Shown in pieces: positions 1 through 9,200 of a stretch of DNA of 64,000 bases. Position numbers and translations under genes: made by a program. The notes under the pieces were generated by a model. It searched no databases. It was not told the origin of the DNA and saw only the letters and a program-made list of their open reading frames with translations. This DNA is from Candidatus Latescibacterota bacterium (GTDB taxonomy: Bacteria; Latescibacterota; UBA2968; UBA8231): contig JAJEFJ010000060.1 of the NCBI GenBank assembly GCA_022820485.1, positions 50,724 through 114,723 of the forward strand, given 5' to 3'. How positions within the stretch are numbered: the first letter of the stretch is position 1; each line of letters begins with the position of its first letter.

Positions 1-2
1 CT

Positions 3-938
3 CTGCTCGACGGCAAGGCCAAGGGCCGCTTTCTCGAATACCAGCACGTTGGGCGACGCCAGAGCCTCGGCCCATGGAGCCGTCGAGCGCGTCTCTTTCG
101 GTGGGCTTTCCTCTACTACCGCACTGGAAAGAAAAAAATGAGCCTGCTAGCGGCTCAGCTCCCAGAAGCGGAGCGCCTCAAAGCCGCCAGCGCCCAAAGC
201 AGCGAATGGGGGCGGAAATCGCTGGACATTTTCGGCATTGAATTGACTGTAAGCGCCGACCCGCTCTTCGCCGCCAGCGCCCGCGACCTCGACCTAGCCA
301 ACAAACAGGAAAAGGTCCTTTTTCTTCCCACGCACCGCAGCCTCTTCGACCATCCGGTGATGAGCACCCTGATCCACGACCCCCGCTTCCTCGAACTGAT
401 GGGCTGGCGCGAACCCCCCGCGCCGGTGAGCCTCGCCCGCGCTCGACTGACCGAACCCGCAACCCTGCGCATTGGCGGGCGCTCTTTTTCGCTGATTGGC
501 TTTACTACCGAGGAAGTTGATCAGATCATGGAGGCCGTTGACGGGCACGTCATTATGACCCGCTCGGCCGACACGAAAAATCCCACGCGCCGCTTTGCCG
601 AGCTCCTCTCAGAGCGGCCGGGCGTCGTCTATGGCGAGGGCACCACCGCCGCCTTTGAGCCTCAGTGTCTGCCCATGCAGCACGCACTCTTTGCGTACCT
701 GCCGCCCGACGTGATCATCGTGCCGCTAACTTTTCGCGGCCTGCACTCGCTGTGGCCCAAATGTCCCCGAGGCAATCTCAATATCGGCAGCGGCCGGGTC
801 GAAGTAATGGTTTGTCCGCCCATGCTCGGCGAAACCACGCTCCTACCGCGCAAGCGCGCCCTGCGCACGCAGCTAGAGCCAGCGACGCTCTTCCAAGCCG
901 TACACATCGCGCGGCTTTTCAACCCGGAACCAGCGTAG
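3..938 (+). CDS. PlsC-like acyltransferase, 5' end outside window
   Basis: Probable lysophospholipid-type acyltransferase, acting at the inner membrane in phospholipid or lipid acylation. Counting from the ATG at 138, the acyltransferase signature HX4D is seen as THRSLFDHP (H66, D71) and the EGT motif as VYGEGTTAA (about residue 167). The frame is open from the window edge through that ATG, and the upstream part reads as plausible protein (it includes RWAFLYYRTGKKKM). I therefore treat the ATG at 138 as internal and the gene as truncated by the window. There is no Shine-Dalgarno (SD) sequence before 138. The C-terminal half lacks other recognisable domains. The family call rests on two short motifs, so the substrate is unknown. 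Confidence 0.6.
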   Translation: MLDGKAKGRFLEYQHVGRRQSLGPWSRRARLFRWAFLYYRTGKKKMSLLAAQLPEAERLKAASAQSSEWGRKSLDIFGIELTVSADPLFAASARDLDLANKQEKVLFLPTHRSLFDHPVMSTLIHDPRFLELMGWREPPAPVSLARARLTEPATLRIGGRSFSLIGFTTEEVDQIMEAVDGHVIMTRSADTKNPTRRFAELLSERPGVVYGEGTTAAFEPQCLPMQHALFAYLPPDVIIVPLTFRGLHSLWPKCPRGNLNIGSGRVEVMVCPPMLGETTLLPRKRALRTQLEPATLFQAVHIARLFNPEPA

Positions 939-991
939 GGCGTCCAGTAGAACTATAAGAACTTGGTAACGCTTTATAAGGAAATCGAGTC

Positions 992-3892
992 GTGCCCCGA
1001 ACCAGCGAAGTCGCCTTTAACGTCGCCCTGTCTAACGTGCTGCGGACCAAGCATCCGCGCTGGCGCGACCGCACCAGTGCGGAGCAAAAGAGCATCCTCC
1101 GCGAGACTGCCCTACAGCCGGACATCGTCATTCGCCCTCCGGGTGGCATTCCGGTCGTCCTAGAAACCGAATTTGAACCAGCACGCAGTGTCGAAGAAGA
1201 CGCCCGAAAACGCTTGGGGAAATTCTTGCAGTACAGGGGTGCCCAGATTGAGCAGACCATCGCCGTCCAAATTTCGAAAGACCTGAGCGAGGTGCCGCAG
1301 GAAGACTTGGAGCGGGAGATCAAGGCTGCCGAGTTCCGCTATTGCACGTACTCGCTGCAAGCAGCGGACATGGCCGTGCGCTGGCCGGCCAGTGGCTGGC
1401 TCGATGGTAGTATTGACAATCTCGCTAGCTGTATTGAGAACGTATCACTGTCTGAGCGGCTGCTCGCCGAGGGAACGCAGATTCTGGAACAGAGCATCGG
1501 CGACGCCAGCGGCGAATTACTCGAAACGGCTGGCCCTCACGCGCTAAAGAAAATAGCGCAGTTTCTCCACCAAGAGGACGGCGAGCAAACTTCACGCATG
1601 GCTATGGCCATCGTCGCTAACGCGCTCGTTTTTCACACTGCTATTGTCGGAGCACACGGGATTGCCACTATCGACGAGTTGCGTATTCCGGGGCGCAACG
1701 ACGTCAGCAAGAGCCGTTTACTTGAGTGCTGGCAGCATATCCTCGATAACATCAACTACTATCCGATCTTTCGCATTGCTTCCGATTTGCTGTTGCCGAT
1801 TCCCGACGGCACGGCGAATGCGGTCCTCAATCGCCTCGCGCAGGCGGCGAGCGATTTAGCGGGGTTGGGGGCTACCACCTTGCACGACCTTTCCGGGCGG
1901 ATGTTCCAACGGCTCATCGCCGATCGGAAGTTCCTCGCCACGTTCTACACGCTACCGACCTCGGCGGCTCTGCTCGGCGAGTTGGCAGTGGCCCGTTTGG
2001 ACGCGGAAATGGATTGGTCCGACCCGGATGCTCTCACCGGTCTTCAAGTCGCCGACCTAGCTTGTGGCACGGGTGCTCTGCTTTCGGCGGCATATCGCGC
2101 TCTAGCGGTGCGTTATCGGCGAACTGGCGGCGACGATCAGGCGCTGCATCAGCAGATGATGGAACGCGCTCTCATCGCTGCGGACATTATGCCGGCGGCA
2201 ACGCACCTTACCGCGTCCATGCTATCGAGTGCTCATCCGGGGACGACTTTTGGCCGCACCCGCGTTCACACATTGCCCTACGGACAGCAGAGTCAGGAAA
2301 AGCGGCATACAATGGCATTGGGGGCGCTTGATCTGATTGAGGATGATGCTGCGCCGTCGCTGTTTGGGACCGGTGTCACAGTGGCGCACGGCACGGGCGC
2401 GGATGTGGCAACCGAGGGGAGTCAAGATATGATTCTCCCCCGCGAAACGGCCGATCTGGTGATAATGAATCCTCCCTTTACGCGACCAACGAACCACGAG
2501 AAGGCCGAGGTGCCCGTGCCGTCATTTGCTGGGTTGAGCAAGACCGAGAACGAACAGCAAGCTATGGCCAAGCGGCTAGCCGAGATACGTCGGCGGCTAG
2601 CCAATCCAGTCGGTCATGGCAACGCAGGACTGGCTTCTAACTTCATCGACCTCGCCCATGTCAAAACCAAGCCGGGCGGCGTCCTTGCTCTAGTGCTGCC
2701 GGCCTCATGTGTAAGAGGTGGCTCTTGGGAGGACGTCCGTCGCTTGTTGGAACGAGGATACGAGGACTTGGTCATACTGACCATTGCGGCGCACGGTGAT
2801 ACCGACTTGGCCTTTTCTGCCGATACGGGGATGGCAGAGGCACTCGTAGTGGCCACTAAGTGCCGAGCCGGACGAGAGAGATGCGAGAAAACGCTGTTCG
2901 TCAATCTTCACCACCGGCCACGTAGTATTGAGGAAGCCTTTGAGGTAGCACTGTCGGTGCGTCGCCTTTCGCGTCAAGCTCGGCAAGGACGGCTTTGCGT
3001 GGGAGACCGAGAAACCATCGGCACGTACATTCGGGCACCTTTGAGCCAAGGGGGTTGTGCGTCTCTCCGCGAAACCACGCTCGCCGACGCTGCCCTTGGA
3101 TTGGTGGAAAAAACGCTCCGGTTGCCCCAAGGATACTCCACCCCTCTTCCCACGATTCGCCTTGAGGCCATTGGCAAGAAGGGACTGCTCCACCGAGACA
3201 TCTCCGGGAAAGCGAGCAACGGAGTACCGCGAGGGCCGTTTGAAATTATTCCTATTCAGGGTGTGCCACAGTATCCGGTGTTGTGGGGCCACGACGCCGG
3301 GCGCGAACGGAGCCTCGTCGTCCCGCCTGATAGCGAAGGCGAGGTGCGCCCCGGCTGCGACGACCGAGCCGTATCCGTCTGGAAACGCACGGCTTCTCGG
3401 CTGCACTTCAACCTCGATTTTCGGATCAACTCGCAGAGCCTCACCGCCTGCCTTACGCCGACCAAAGCTATTGGTGGCCGGGCGTGGCCCAACTTCATCC
3501 CAGAGCAAGACGAGTGGACTTTACCACTTGTCTTGTGGGCCAATACGACGCTGGGACTCCTCGCCTTCTGGTGGGTCGGAACCCGACAGCAGCAGGGCCG
3601 GTCATGTCTCACGATCACTCAGTTGCCCCGCCTGACGGTCTTAGACCCGCGCTCCCTCAGCCAAGAGCAGCTAACCCAAGCCGAGGCCATCTTTGAGCGA
3701 TTCAAGGAAAAGGAGTTCCTACCGGCCAATGAGGCGTATCGCGACGACGCTCGCCAAGCCCTCGACCACGCCGTTTTGGTGGAATTGCTTCGCCTTCCCG
3801 AAGCGGCCCTCGAACCGCTCGCCATTTTGCGCGCCCAATGGTGCGCCGAGCCAAGCGTCCATGGAGGTAAGAAGACGCGGATTGACGCTTAG
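992..3892 (+). CDS. N6-adenine DNA methylase with nuclease-like N-terminus (type IIG-like)
   Basis: 966 aa, GTG start chosen because AAGGAA lies just upstream (979-984). The central methyltransferase shows SAM motif I (VADLACGTGAL, about residue 352) and catalytic motif IV (DLVIMNPPFT, about 488-497), which is characteristic of N6-adenine gamma/alpha-type enzymes. Residues about 40-60 read QPDIVIRPP...VVLETEFE. This looks like a PD-(D/E)XK nuclease core, but E-T-E stands where the catalytic lysine is expected. The roughly 400 C-terminal residues could be target recognition and spacer. No separate S or R subunit is adjacent. Family knowledge says such fusions are single-chain restriction-modification or phage-exclusion enzymes. 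That this one restricts DNA is an inference, and it could be a solitary methylase. Confidence 0.72.
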   Translation: MPRTSEVAFNVALSNVLRTKHPRWRDRTSAEQKSILRETALQPDIVIRPPGGIPVVLETEFEPARSVEEDARKRLGKFLQYRGAQIEQTIAVQISKDLSEVPQEDLEREIKAAEFRYCTYSLQAADMAVRWPASGWLDGSIDNLASCIENVSLSERLLAEGTQILEQSIGDASGELLETAGPHALKKIAQFLHQEDGEQTSRMAMAIVANALVFHTAIVGAHGIATIDELRIPGRNDVSKSRLLECWQHILDNINYYPIFRIASDLLLPIPDGTANAVLNRLAQAASDLAGLGATTLHDLSGRMFQRLIADRKFLATFYTLPTSAALLGELAVARLDAEMDWSDPDALTGLQVADLACGTGALLSAAYRALAVRYRRTGGDDQALHQQMMERALIAADIMPAATHLTASMLSSAHPGTTFGRTRVHTLPYGQQSQEKRHTMALGALDLIEDDAAPSLFGTGVTVAHGTGADVATEGSQDMILPRETADLVIMNPPFTRPTNHEKAEVPVPSFAGLSKTENEQQAMAKRLAEIRRRLANPVGHGNAGLASNFIDLAHVKTKPGGVLALVLPASCVRGGSWEDVRRLLERGYEDLVILTIAAHGDTDLAFSADTGMAEALVVATKCRAGRERCEKTLFVNLHHRPRSIEEAFEVALSVRRLSRQARQGRLCVGDRETIGTYIRAPLSQGGCASLRETTLADAALGLVEKTLRLPQGYSTPLPTIRLEAIGKKGLLHRDISGKASNGVPRGPFEIIPIQGVPQYPVLWGHDAGRERSLVVPPDSEGEVRPGCDDRAVSVWKRTASRLHFNLDFRINSQSLTACLTPTKAIGGRAWPNFIPEQDEWTLPLVLWANTTLGLLAFWWVGTRQQQGRSCLTITQLPRLTVLDPRSLSQEQLTQAEAIFERFKEKEFLPANEAYRDDARQALDHAVLVELLRLPEAALEPLAILRAQWCAEPSVHGGKKTRIDA

Positions 3893-3909
3893 AGCGATCG
3901 CGACATAGC

Positions 3910-3938
3910 TTGACTCTGCACTTAAAATGCCCTAACTT
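3910..3938 (+). promoter_or_regulatory. possible sigma70-type promoter before the Clp-fold protease
   Basis: TTGACT at 3910-3915 is followed after 17 bases by TAACTT at 3933-3938. The -35 box is good and the -10 box poor. It sits in the AT-rich gap between the methylase and the protease gene, so it could give the protease module its own transcript. Pattern only. Confidence 0.25.
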
Positions 3939-4060
3939 CTTGTACAAGAGTGTATTATCAACTTTTAGCATGTCTTATCATGTTGGACACGCGGTCTACT
4001 AAAGGCGGTACAAACCTGTAAGATTCCATAGTCTTGCTGAAAAGGAGAATACATTGTAGT

Positions 4061-5071
4061 ATGTCTGAAATCGAAAAACGAAAAGATTTGCTTCGCCAGA
4101 TTGGGTCGGATCGTAACTCTAAGACAGTGCTCTACGTGACGGGAGACCGTCAAGGACTGGAGACCCAGATTGGCCAAGATATCATAGATTTATTTGTTGA
4201 TCACTTAGACGAAATTGGGCCAGTAAAAAAGATATCGCTTGTTCTTTACACATCTGGCGGTGATACATCTGCGGCATGGAATCTGGTTAATCTTTTTCAT
4301 ATGTTTTGTGATAATTTTGAAATCATAGCACTAGGAAAATGCATGAGTGCTGGAACGCTTATATCGCTCGGCGCAGACCGTATTGTCATGACTAAACAGG
4401 CAACGCTGGGGCCTATTGATCCTAGTATACAACACCCGCTTGGTCCTTCTATTCCTGGGGCAAGCCCTGAAGCACGTGCTGGAGTAAGTGTTGAAGCAGT
4501 CAAAGGCTACCTTGATGCAATCCGTGAATATGAGGCCGGCGAACTTTTTGAAGGTCAAGCTCTTATCGATCTGTCAAACAAGGTACATCCTCTCGTGCTT
4601 GGGCAGATTTTTCGGTCCAGACAGCAGATAAGAGACCTTGCTGGACGACTATTGCGGAGACATACTGACAACCAAGACCAGATAGAACAAATAGTTGACT
4701 TCCTATGCTCTGAATCTGGTAGCCACGACTATACTATCAACCGCCGAGAAGCCGAGAGACTCGGGCTGAAAGTAGAAAAATGTTCCGAAGATCTCTACGT
4801 AATTCTTCGGCAACTACGTAACAGCTTTTCCACACAAATGTTACTGCGGGAACCCTACGATATTAATATATTGGCTGCGAATGGTGGTGTGGGAAAGTAT
4901 GAATTCACGCGTGCTTTAATCGAAAGTGCGGATCACGGGGCGCATCATTTCGTTACGGCCGGAGAGATCGAAGTCACAGAGATTCTCCAGCAAAACCAAG
5001 ATGGGACATCGCTCAAGCAGGTTGCTTTTCGCGACCAGCGAAATTTCGAGGGTTGGAGGAAAATCGCATGA
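4061..5071 (+). CDS. SDH-family Clp-fold serine protease
   Basis: 336 aa from ATG 4061. An in-frame TTG at 4034 lies upstream of the AAAGGAG at 4041-4047, so it is not the start. The protein has the ClpP/crotonase fold signature of PF01972 (SDH_protease): an oxyanion-type glycine pair in LYTSGGDTSAAWN (about residue 62), the nucleophile region MSAGTLISLGADRIVM (about 95), and LGPIDPSI (about 117). No signal peptide or membrane segment is seen, so it is probably cytoplasmic, unlike SppA. Base composition is visibly AT-richer than both flanks. The 67-aa gene downstream overlaps its stop by ATGA. It follows a DNA methylase, and a defence or stress role is an inference. The substrate is unknown. 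Confidence 0.75.
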   Translation: MSEIEKRKDLLRQIGSDRNSKTVLYVTGDRQGLETQIGQDIIDLFVDHLDEIGPVKKISLVLYTSGGDTSAAWNLVNLFHMFCDNFEIIALGKCMSAGTLISLGADRIVMTKQATLGPIDPSIQHPLGPSIPGASPEARAGVSVEAVKGYLDAIREYEAGELFEGQALIDLSNKVHPLVLGQIFRSRQQIRDLAGRLLRRHTDNQDQIEQIVDFLCSESGSHDYTINRREAERLGLKVEKCSEDLYVILRQLRNSFSTQMLLREPYDINILAANGGVGKYEFTRALIESADHGAHHFVTAGEIEVTEILQQNQDGTSLKQVAFRDQRNFEGWRKIA

Positions 5072-5271
5072 CGAAGACCGCACAAGACCCCGGACTAGAA
5101 TCGACTTTTCATGGTGGTACAGCAGCTTCAGCGTATCACCTATCGGAATCATTAGATTGGTCGAGTCTGTCAACACAAATAAAAAACCGGGTAGTTCTTG
5201 TTCCCACCCACACGCAGACACTGACGAACCTCGAATTACCCGAAAAAAAGAAAAAGGTACGTCAAGCCTAG
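5068..5271 (+). CDS. small protein coupled to the Clp-fold protease
   Basis: 67 aa, beginning MTKTAQDPGLESTFHGGTA and ending in a lysine-rich tail (LELPEKKKKVRQA). The ATG overlaps the protease stop as ATGA (5068-5071), the classic arrangement for translational coupling. The end of the protease gene (GGTTGGAGG, about 5052-5060) provides the SD. I recognise no family. The strict coupling suggests an inhibitor, adaptor or substrate of the protease, but that is inference. The 15 extra N-terminal residues of the longer open frame belong to the protease overlap and are excluded. Confidence 0.55.
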   Translation: MTKTAQDPGLESTFHGGTAASAYHLSESLDWSSLSTQIKNRVVLVPTHTQTLTNLELPEKKKKVRQA

Positions 5272-5414
5272 CGCCTACGGTGGCAAAAAGACGCAAGTTC
5301 CCTCCTGAGACAATCCCCTGTGATTACTCTACCATCGTGCGGGACCAATTGGGATTTGTAAGGGGAAACCTATATGCGCACCTGTTGGGAGCAGGATGTG
5401 CATACTAAACCAGC

Positions 5415-5534
5415 CTAAAAGAGCCATAGCTGCTTGGCCTCCCGCCGGCGCGGCATGGCCGCATCCTCACGCGCGAGCAACCGAGCGGGGATCTCTTCTA
5501 TAAACGGCGATAGCGGGCACTGCACCCGTTCGCC
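5415..5534 (-). pseudogene. remnant of the 3' end of the EndoQ-UvrD helicase gene
   Basis: These 120 bases align without gaps to the last 120 bases of the helicase gene (6224-6343), with 11 mismatches by eye. On the minus strand they read GERVQ, then LSPF(I)EEIPARLL, then EDAAMPRRREAKQL, and finish with TAG exactly where the helicase does. Similarity starts at the stop codon and does not continue into the 3' flank. The intact copy lies beyond the Uma2 gene. It is a decayed piece of a paralogue or divergent allele, too short to encode anything functional. Confidence 0.9.
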
Positions 5535-5624
5535 ACTAAAAGTGGAGCCTCAAATGCCCCGACCTAACCTCAATTGGCAGGACTAAAGCGGTATGTTAAA
5601 TTGAAAAGACGGAGATAGCGGTCT

Positions 5625-6188
5625 ATGAATGCAGTGTCCCTACAACCCCATCTATGGACGCGGGAAGAATACGAGAAAATGGTATCCGCCGGCGTTTTTC
5701 ATCCAGAGGACCGACTTGAGCTGATCAACGGGGAAATCCTCGAAATGACACCACAAAGCCGTGCCCACGCTACAGCAGTCTGTCTAGTGAATGAAGTCTT
5801 GAGCGCAATATATGTCCAAGGCTTTACCGTGCGCGTCCAAGTCCCTATGGCCTTGGGAGAGTCGTCCGAGCCTGAACCCGATGTCGCCGTAGTCCGCGGC
5901 CAACCACGCGATCACCTCGCGTACCATCCCACGGTCGCTGCACTAGTCGTCGAAATCTCGGATTCCTCGCTGAGATACGATCGGGAACACAAGCAAGGAT
6001 TGTACGCCGCCAGCGGTACTCCCGAGTACTGGATCCTCAATCTGGTAGATTACTGTCTAGAGGTCTATAGAGACCCAGACCAAGAACGGGAAACCTATCA
6101 GTCCTCCACAGTACTTACCCGCAACGACACGGTCTCCCCACTCACCCGTCCCGACGCGGCCATCTCCGTCGCCGACCTACTGCCCTAG
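5625..6188 (+). CDS. Uma2-family (DUF820) putative restriction endonuclease
   Basis: 187 aa. It matches the Uma2/DUF820 layout: an N-terminal WTREEYEKMV...GVFHPEDRLELINGEI segment, then a PD-(D/E)XK core with SSEPEPDVAVV (D), ALVVEISDSSLRYD (E) and a lysine in REHKQGLYA, and the closing GTPEYWILNL strand. All core acidic residues and the lysine are present. GGAG at 5611-5614 precedes the ATG. The family is common as scattered single genes in cyanobacteria, Chloroflexi and related phyla. Nuclease activity is predicted from the fold and its biological role is unsettled. It is sandwiched between the helicase 3' end (6224) and a duplicate of that 3' end (5415-5534), so it looks inserted. Confidence 0.85.
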   Translation: MNAVSLQPHLWTREEYEKMVSAGVFHPEDRLELINGEILEMTPQSRAHATAVCLVNEVLSAIYVQGFTVRVQVPMALGESSEPEPDVAVVRGQPRDHLAYHPTVAALVVEISDSSLRYDREHKQGLYAASGTPEYWILNLVDYCLEVYRDPDQERETYQSSTVLTRNDTVSPLTRPDAAISVADLLP

Positions 6189-6223
6189 CCGCTTTCGCGG
6201 CCCAATCCCGCGGCTTGAGAAAT

Positions 6224-9200
6224 CTAAAAGAGCGATAGCTGCTCGGCCTCCCGCCGGCGCGGCATTTCCACATCCTCGCGCGAGAGCAACCGAGCGGGGA
6301 TCTCTTCTACAAACGGCGATAGCGCGCCCTGCACCCGCTCGCCATAGCGCTGGCGGCTGCGCGCCCGCAGCAACACCAACTCCTCCTCGGCTCGCGTCAT
6401 GCCCACGTAAAAAAGCCGCCGCTCCTCGGCTAAGTCGGCATCCCGCTCGCGGAAGGGGATGAGTCCGTCCTCCACCCCACAGATAAATACCACTGGAAAC
6501 TCCAAGCCCTTGGCCGCGTGCAAGGTCATCAGCGCGACGGCCTCCGGACCTTGAGGGCCGCCCCGCTCCTCGTAGTCAGCCTCCGCGCCCAGGAGCACGG
6601 TCTCCAAAAGCTGTGCAACCGTTCCAGCCGCGTCCGCTACTCGGGCCAAGTGCTCCAAGTCCTCGTCCTCCGGATCCCCGAACTCGGCCTGCCAGCGACG
6701 CACCCAAGCACCTGCCCCCTCCTGCTCAGCCCATTGCCTGTACTCTGCTATCCGCCCCTCTAGCGCCTCGACCCGGTCCTGCGCAGCAGCCGACAGCTCC
6801 CCTCGCCGCACTTGGCGCAAAATGTGCGGTTCCACGCCCATAGCCTCTAGTGCCTGCCAGCGGCGCACATCCTCTTGCGAGATCGCGGCGTAGCGGGCAA
6901 ACGCCAATGCGGCCCACACGGTCGGCGCTTGCAGAAAGCCCTTCTGCCCGACGAGCCGGTACGGCAGGCCCTCCTTGCGGAAGCACTCCTCCAGCACTTG
7001 GCCTTGGCGACCCGTGCGGAAGAGCACGGCAAAGTCGGCGAAGCTGCGCGTGCCCTCTGCGCCAGCATCGGTCTGCACCATATCGGTGCCGCCGACCATG
7101 CGGGCAATCTCCCGCACCACCGCAATGCCCTCGGCCGTCTCGCTTTGCACTTCTATTAGGCGGATTCTTTCCTTCCCCGGGCGCACGGCGGCCAGCTCAA
7201 TGGCCTCTCGCTCTGGATTGTGGCTGACGACAGCCGCGGAGGCCTCGACAATATGCCCCTGCGAGCGGTAATTCGCGCCTAGATGAAAGAGTTGCGTATC
7301 CGAGAAACGGTCACGCAAGTGAACGAAGTGGTCGGGCGAAGCTCCGCGAAAGCTATAGATCGCTTGATCCGGGTCGCCGATGGCCATCAGGCCCGCGCCT
7401 TCACCCGCCAACTGGAGGACCAATCTATACTGCGCGGCGTTGAGGTCTTGGAACTCGTCTATCAGCAAATAGGGAAACCGCGCCCGCACCTGTTCCCGCA
7501 CGGCGGCATCCGCTTCTAAGAGGCGCAGCAAATCCAAGAGAATGTCGTCGTAGTCGCAGGCTCCAGACGCATGGAGGGCCGCCTGATAAGCGTCGTAATG
7601 CGGTCGCCACTCCTCGGCCACCTCATCCGGCCCCTGCGCCGCGGCCTTGGCCAGCGAGATGGCTTGGCTGGCGGCAACCGACCCCGTCAAATCAGCATCC
7701 GCCAGCGCCCCTTCCAGCAACCGGCGCGCTTCCACCTCGTCGAGTACCAGCTTTGGCTCGCAGCCCAACTCCCGCAACAGCGACAACGCCAAGCGGTGAA
7801 AGGTCCCCACCTGCATCGCACCCAGCCCACCGCCCAACAAGGCGCTCAGCCGCTGCCGCATCTGTCCAGCCGCCCGCCGGGTAAAGGTAATGGCCATGAT
7901 CCGCCCCGGGTCCACGCCGCTTGCGACCAGCCGCGCAATGCGCCGCGTCAGCACCCGGGTCTTGCCCGACCCCGGCCCAGCCACGACCACTAAAGGCCCT
8001 CCTTCGGCTTCTTCGATTTGCCGCTGTGCGTCGTCGAGCTCGTCCTCGTCCCGCTCCGCTTGCTCAGTGCTATCGAGCTTTGGCGTCTGTACCGCTAAAA
8101 CGTGGACTTCCTCAGCCGTCTTCGCGACCGCCGGTCCCAAATCGAACAACGCCCCTTGCCCTTTCAAGCGCGTCCGCTCCTCCTCGCTAAACACGCTGAT
8201 CACGCCGTACTCCCCATCGTGGCCGGGGTAAATGTCCACCTCGCCGCAGCGCATCCGGCGCACACCCTCGGCCACCAACGGCCCAGCGCAGCTTTCAATC
8301 GCTTCGAGTCCGGCGCGGCGTAACACGTCGAGTTCTGTTCCTACTTCGGCCAAGAGCCGGTCGTACACGCCGCGGACTTTTTTGCTTTTCGGACCAACGC
8401 CAACCGCTGCGCCGATCACTTCGTCGAGCGGAATCAGGTACTCGTAAGTCGGAGCAACCTCCGGTCGAAACCCCTCCGGACGATCAGCTAGCTTCTCCAC
8501 CCGGTGCAAAACCCCCACCGTCAGCTTGCGTCCACACACCGGGCAGATCCCCTCGGCAGCCAGCGTTTGCGCTGGCTTGTAGCACACCGCACACTTGCGG
8601 TGGCCGTCGTAGTGGTATTTGCCTTCTTCGGGGTAGAACTCCAAGGTGCCCAAAAAGCGCACTGGGTCGCGGTCTTTGAGCGCAGCGTAGATGCCCGGAT
8701 ACGAGCACTCGGTGTCAAAGCACGTGGCCTCGCGGGCCAATTTTTGCGGCGAGTGGGCGTCAGAATTGGATACGATCGCATAGCGGTCGAGGGCCGACAG
8801 CCGCCAGTTCATCGGCGGATCCGAGGACAAGCCGGTCTCCACCGCGAAGATATGCGGCAGCAAATCCTCGTAGCACTCCTCCAACGAGTCAAAGCCCGAC
8901 GATGCCCCCAACGCGGCAAAGTGCGGCGTCCATATATGGGCCGGGATGAAGAGCACCTTCTCGTCGGCTTCGAGACAAATCTCTAAAAGATCGCGGCTGT
9001 CCAGCCCCAAGATGGGCCGACCATCGGACTGCAAGTTGCCAATGGCACCGAGGCGGCGATTGAGTCGGGCGACGGATTCGAGGGAGGGCAGGATGACGAC
9101 GTGGTGGATCTTGCGGGTCTTGTCGCCCTTCTTGTAGATGGTGCTGATTTCCACCGAAAGCATGAAACGCACAGCGCGACGGCAGCGCTCGGGCAGCTCT

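Noticed and set aside
2705..3508. 267-codon minus-strand open frame
   Set aside because: Antisense to the methylase; composition is shadow-like.
4926..5408. 160-codon frame overlapping the protease end and the small gene
   Set aside because: Mostly out-of-frame reading of the protease 3' end; the coupled 67-aa frame is better supported. The tail after 5271 is probably noncoding.
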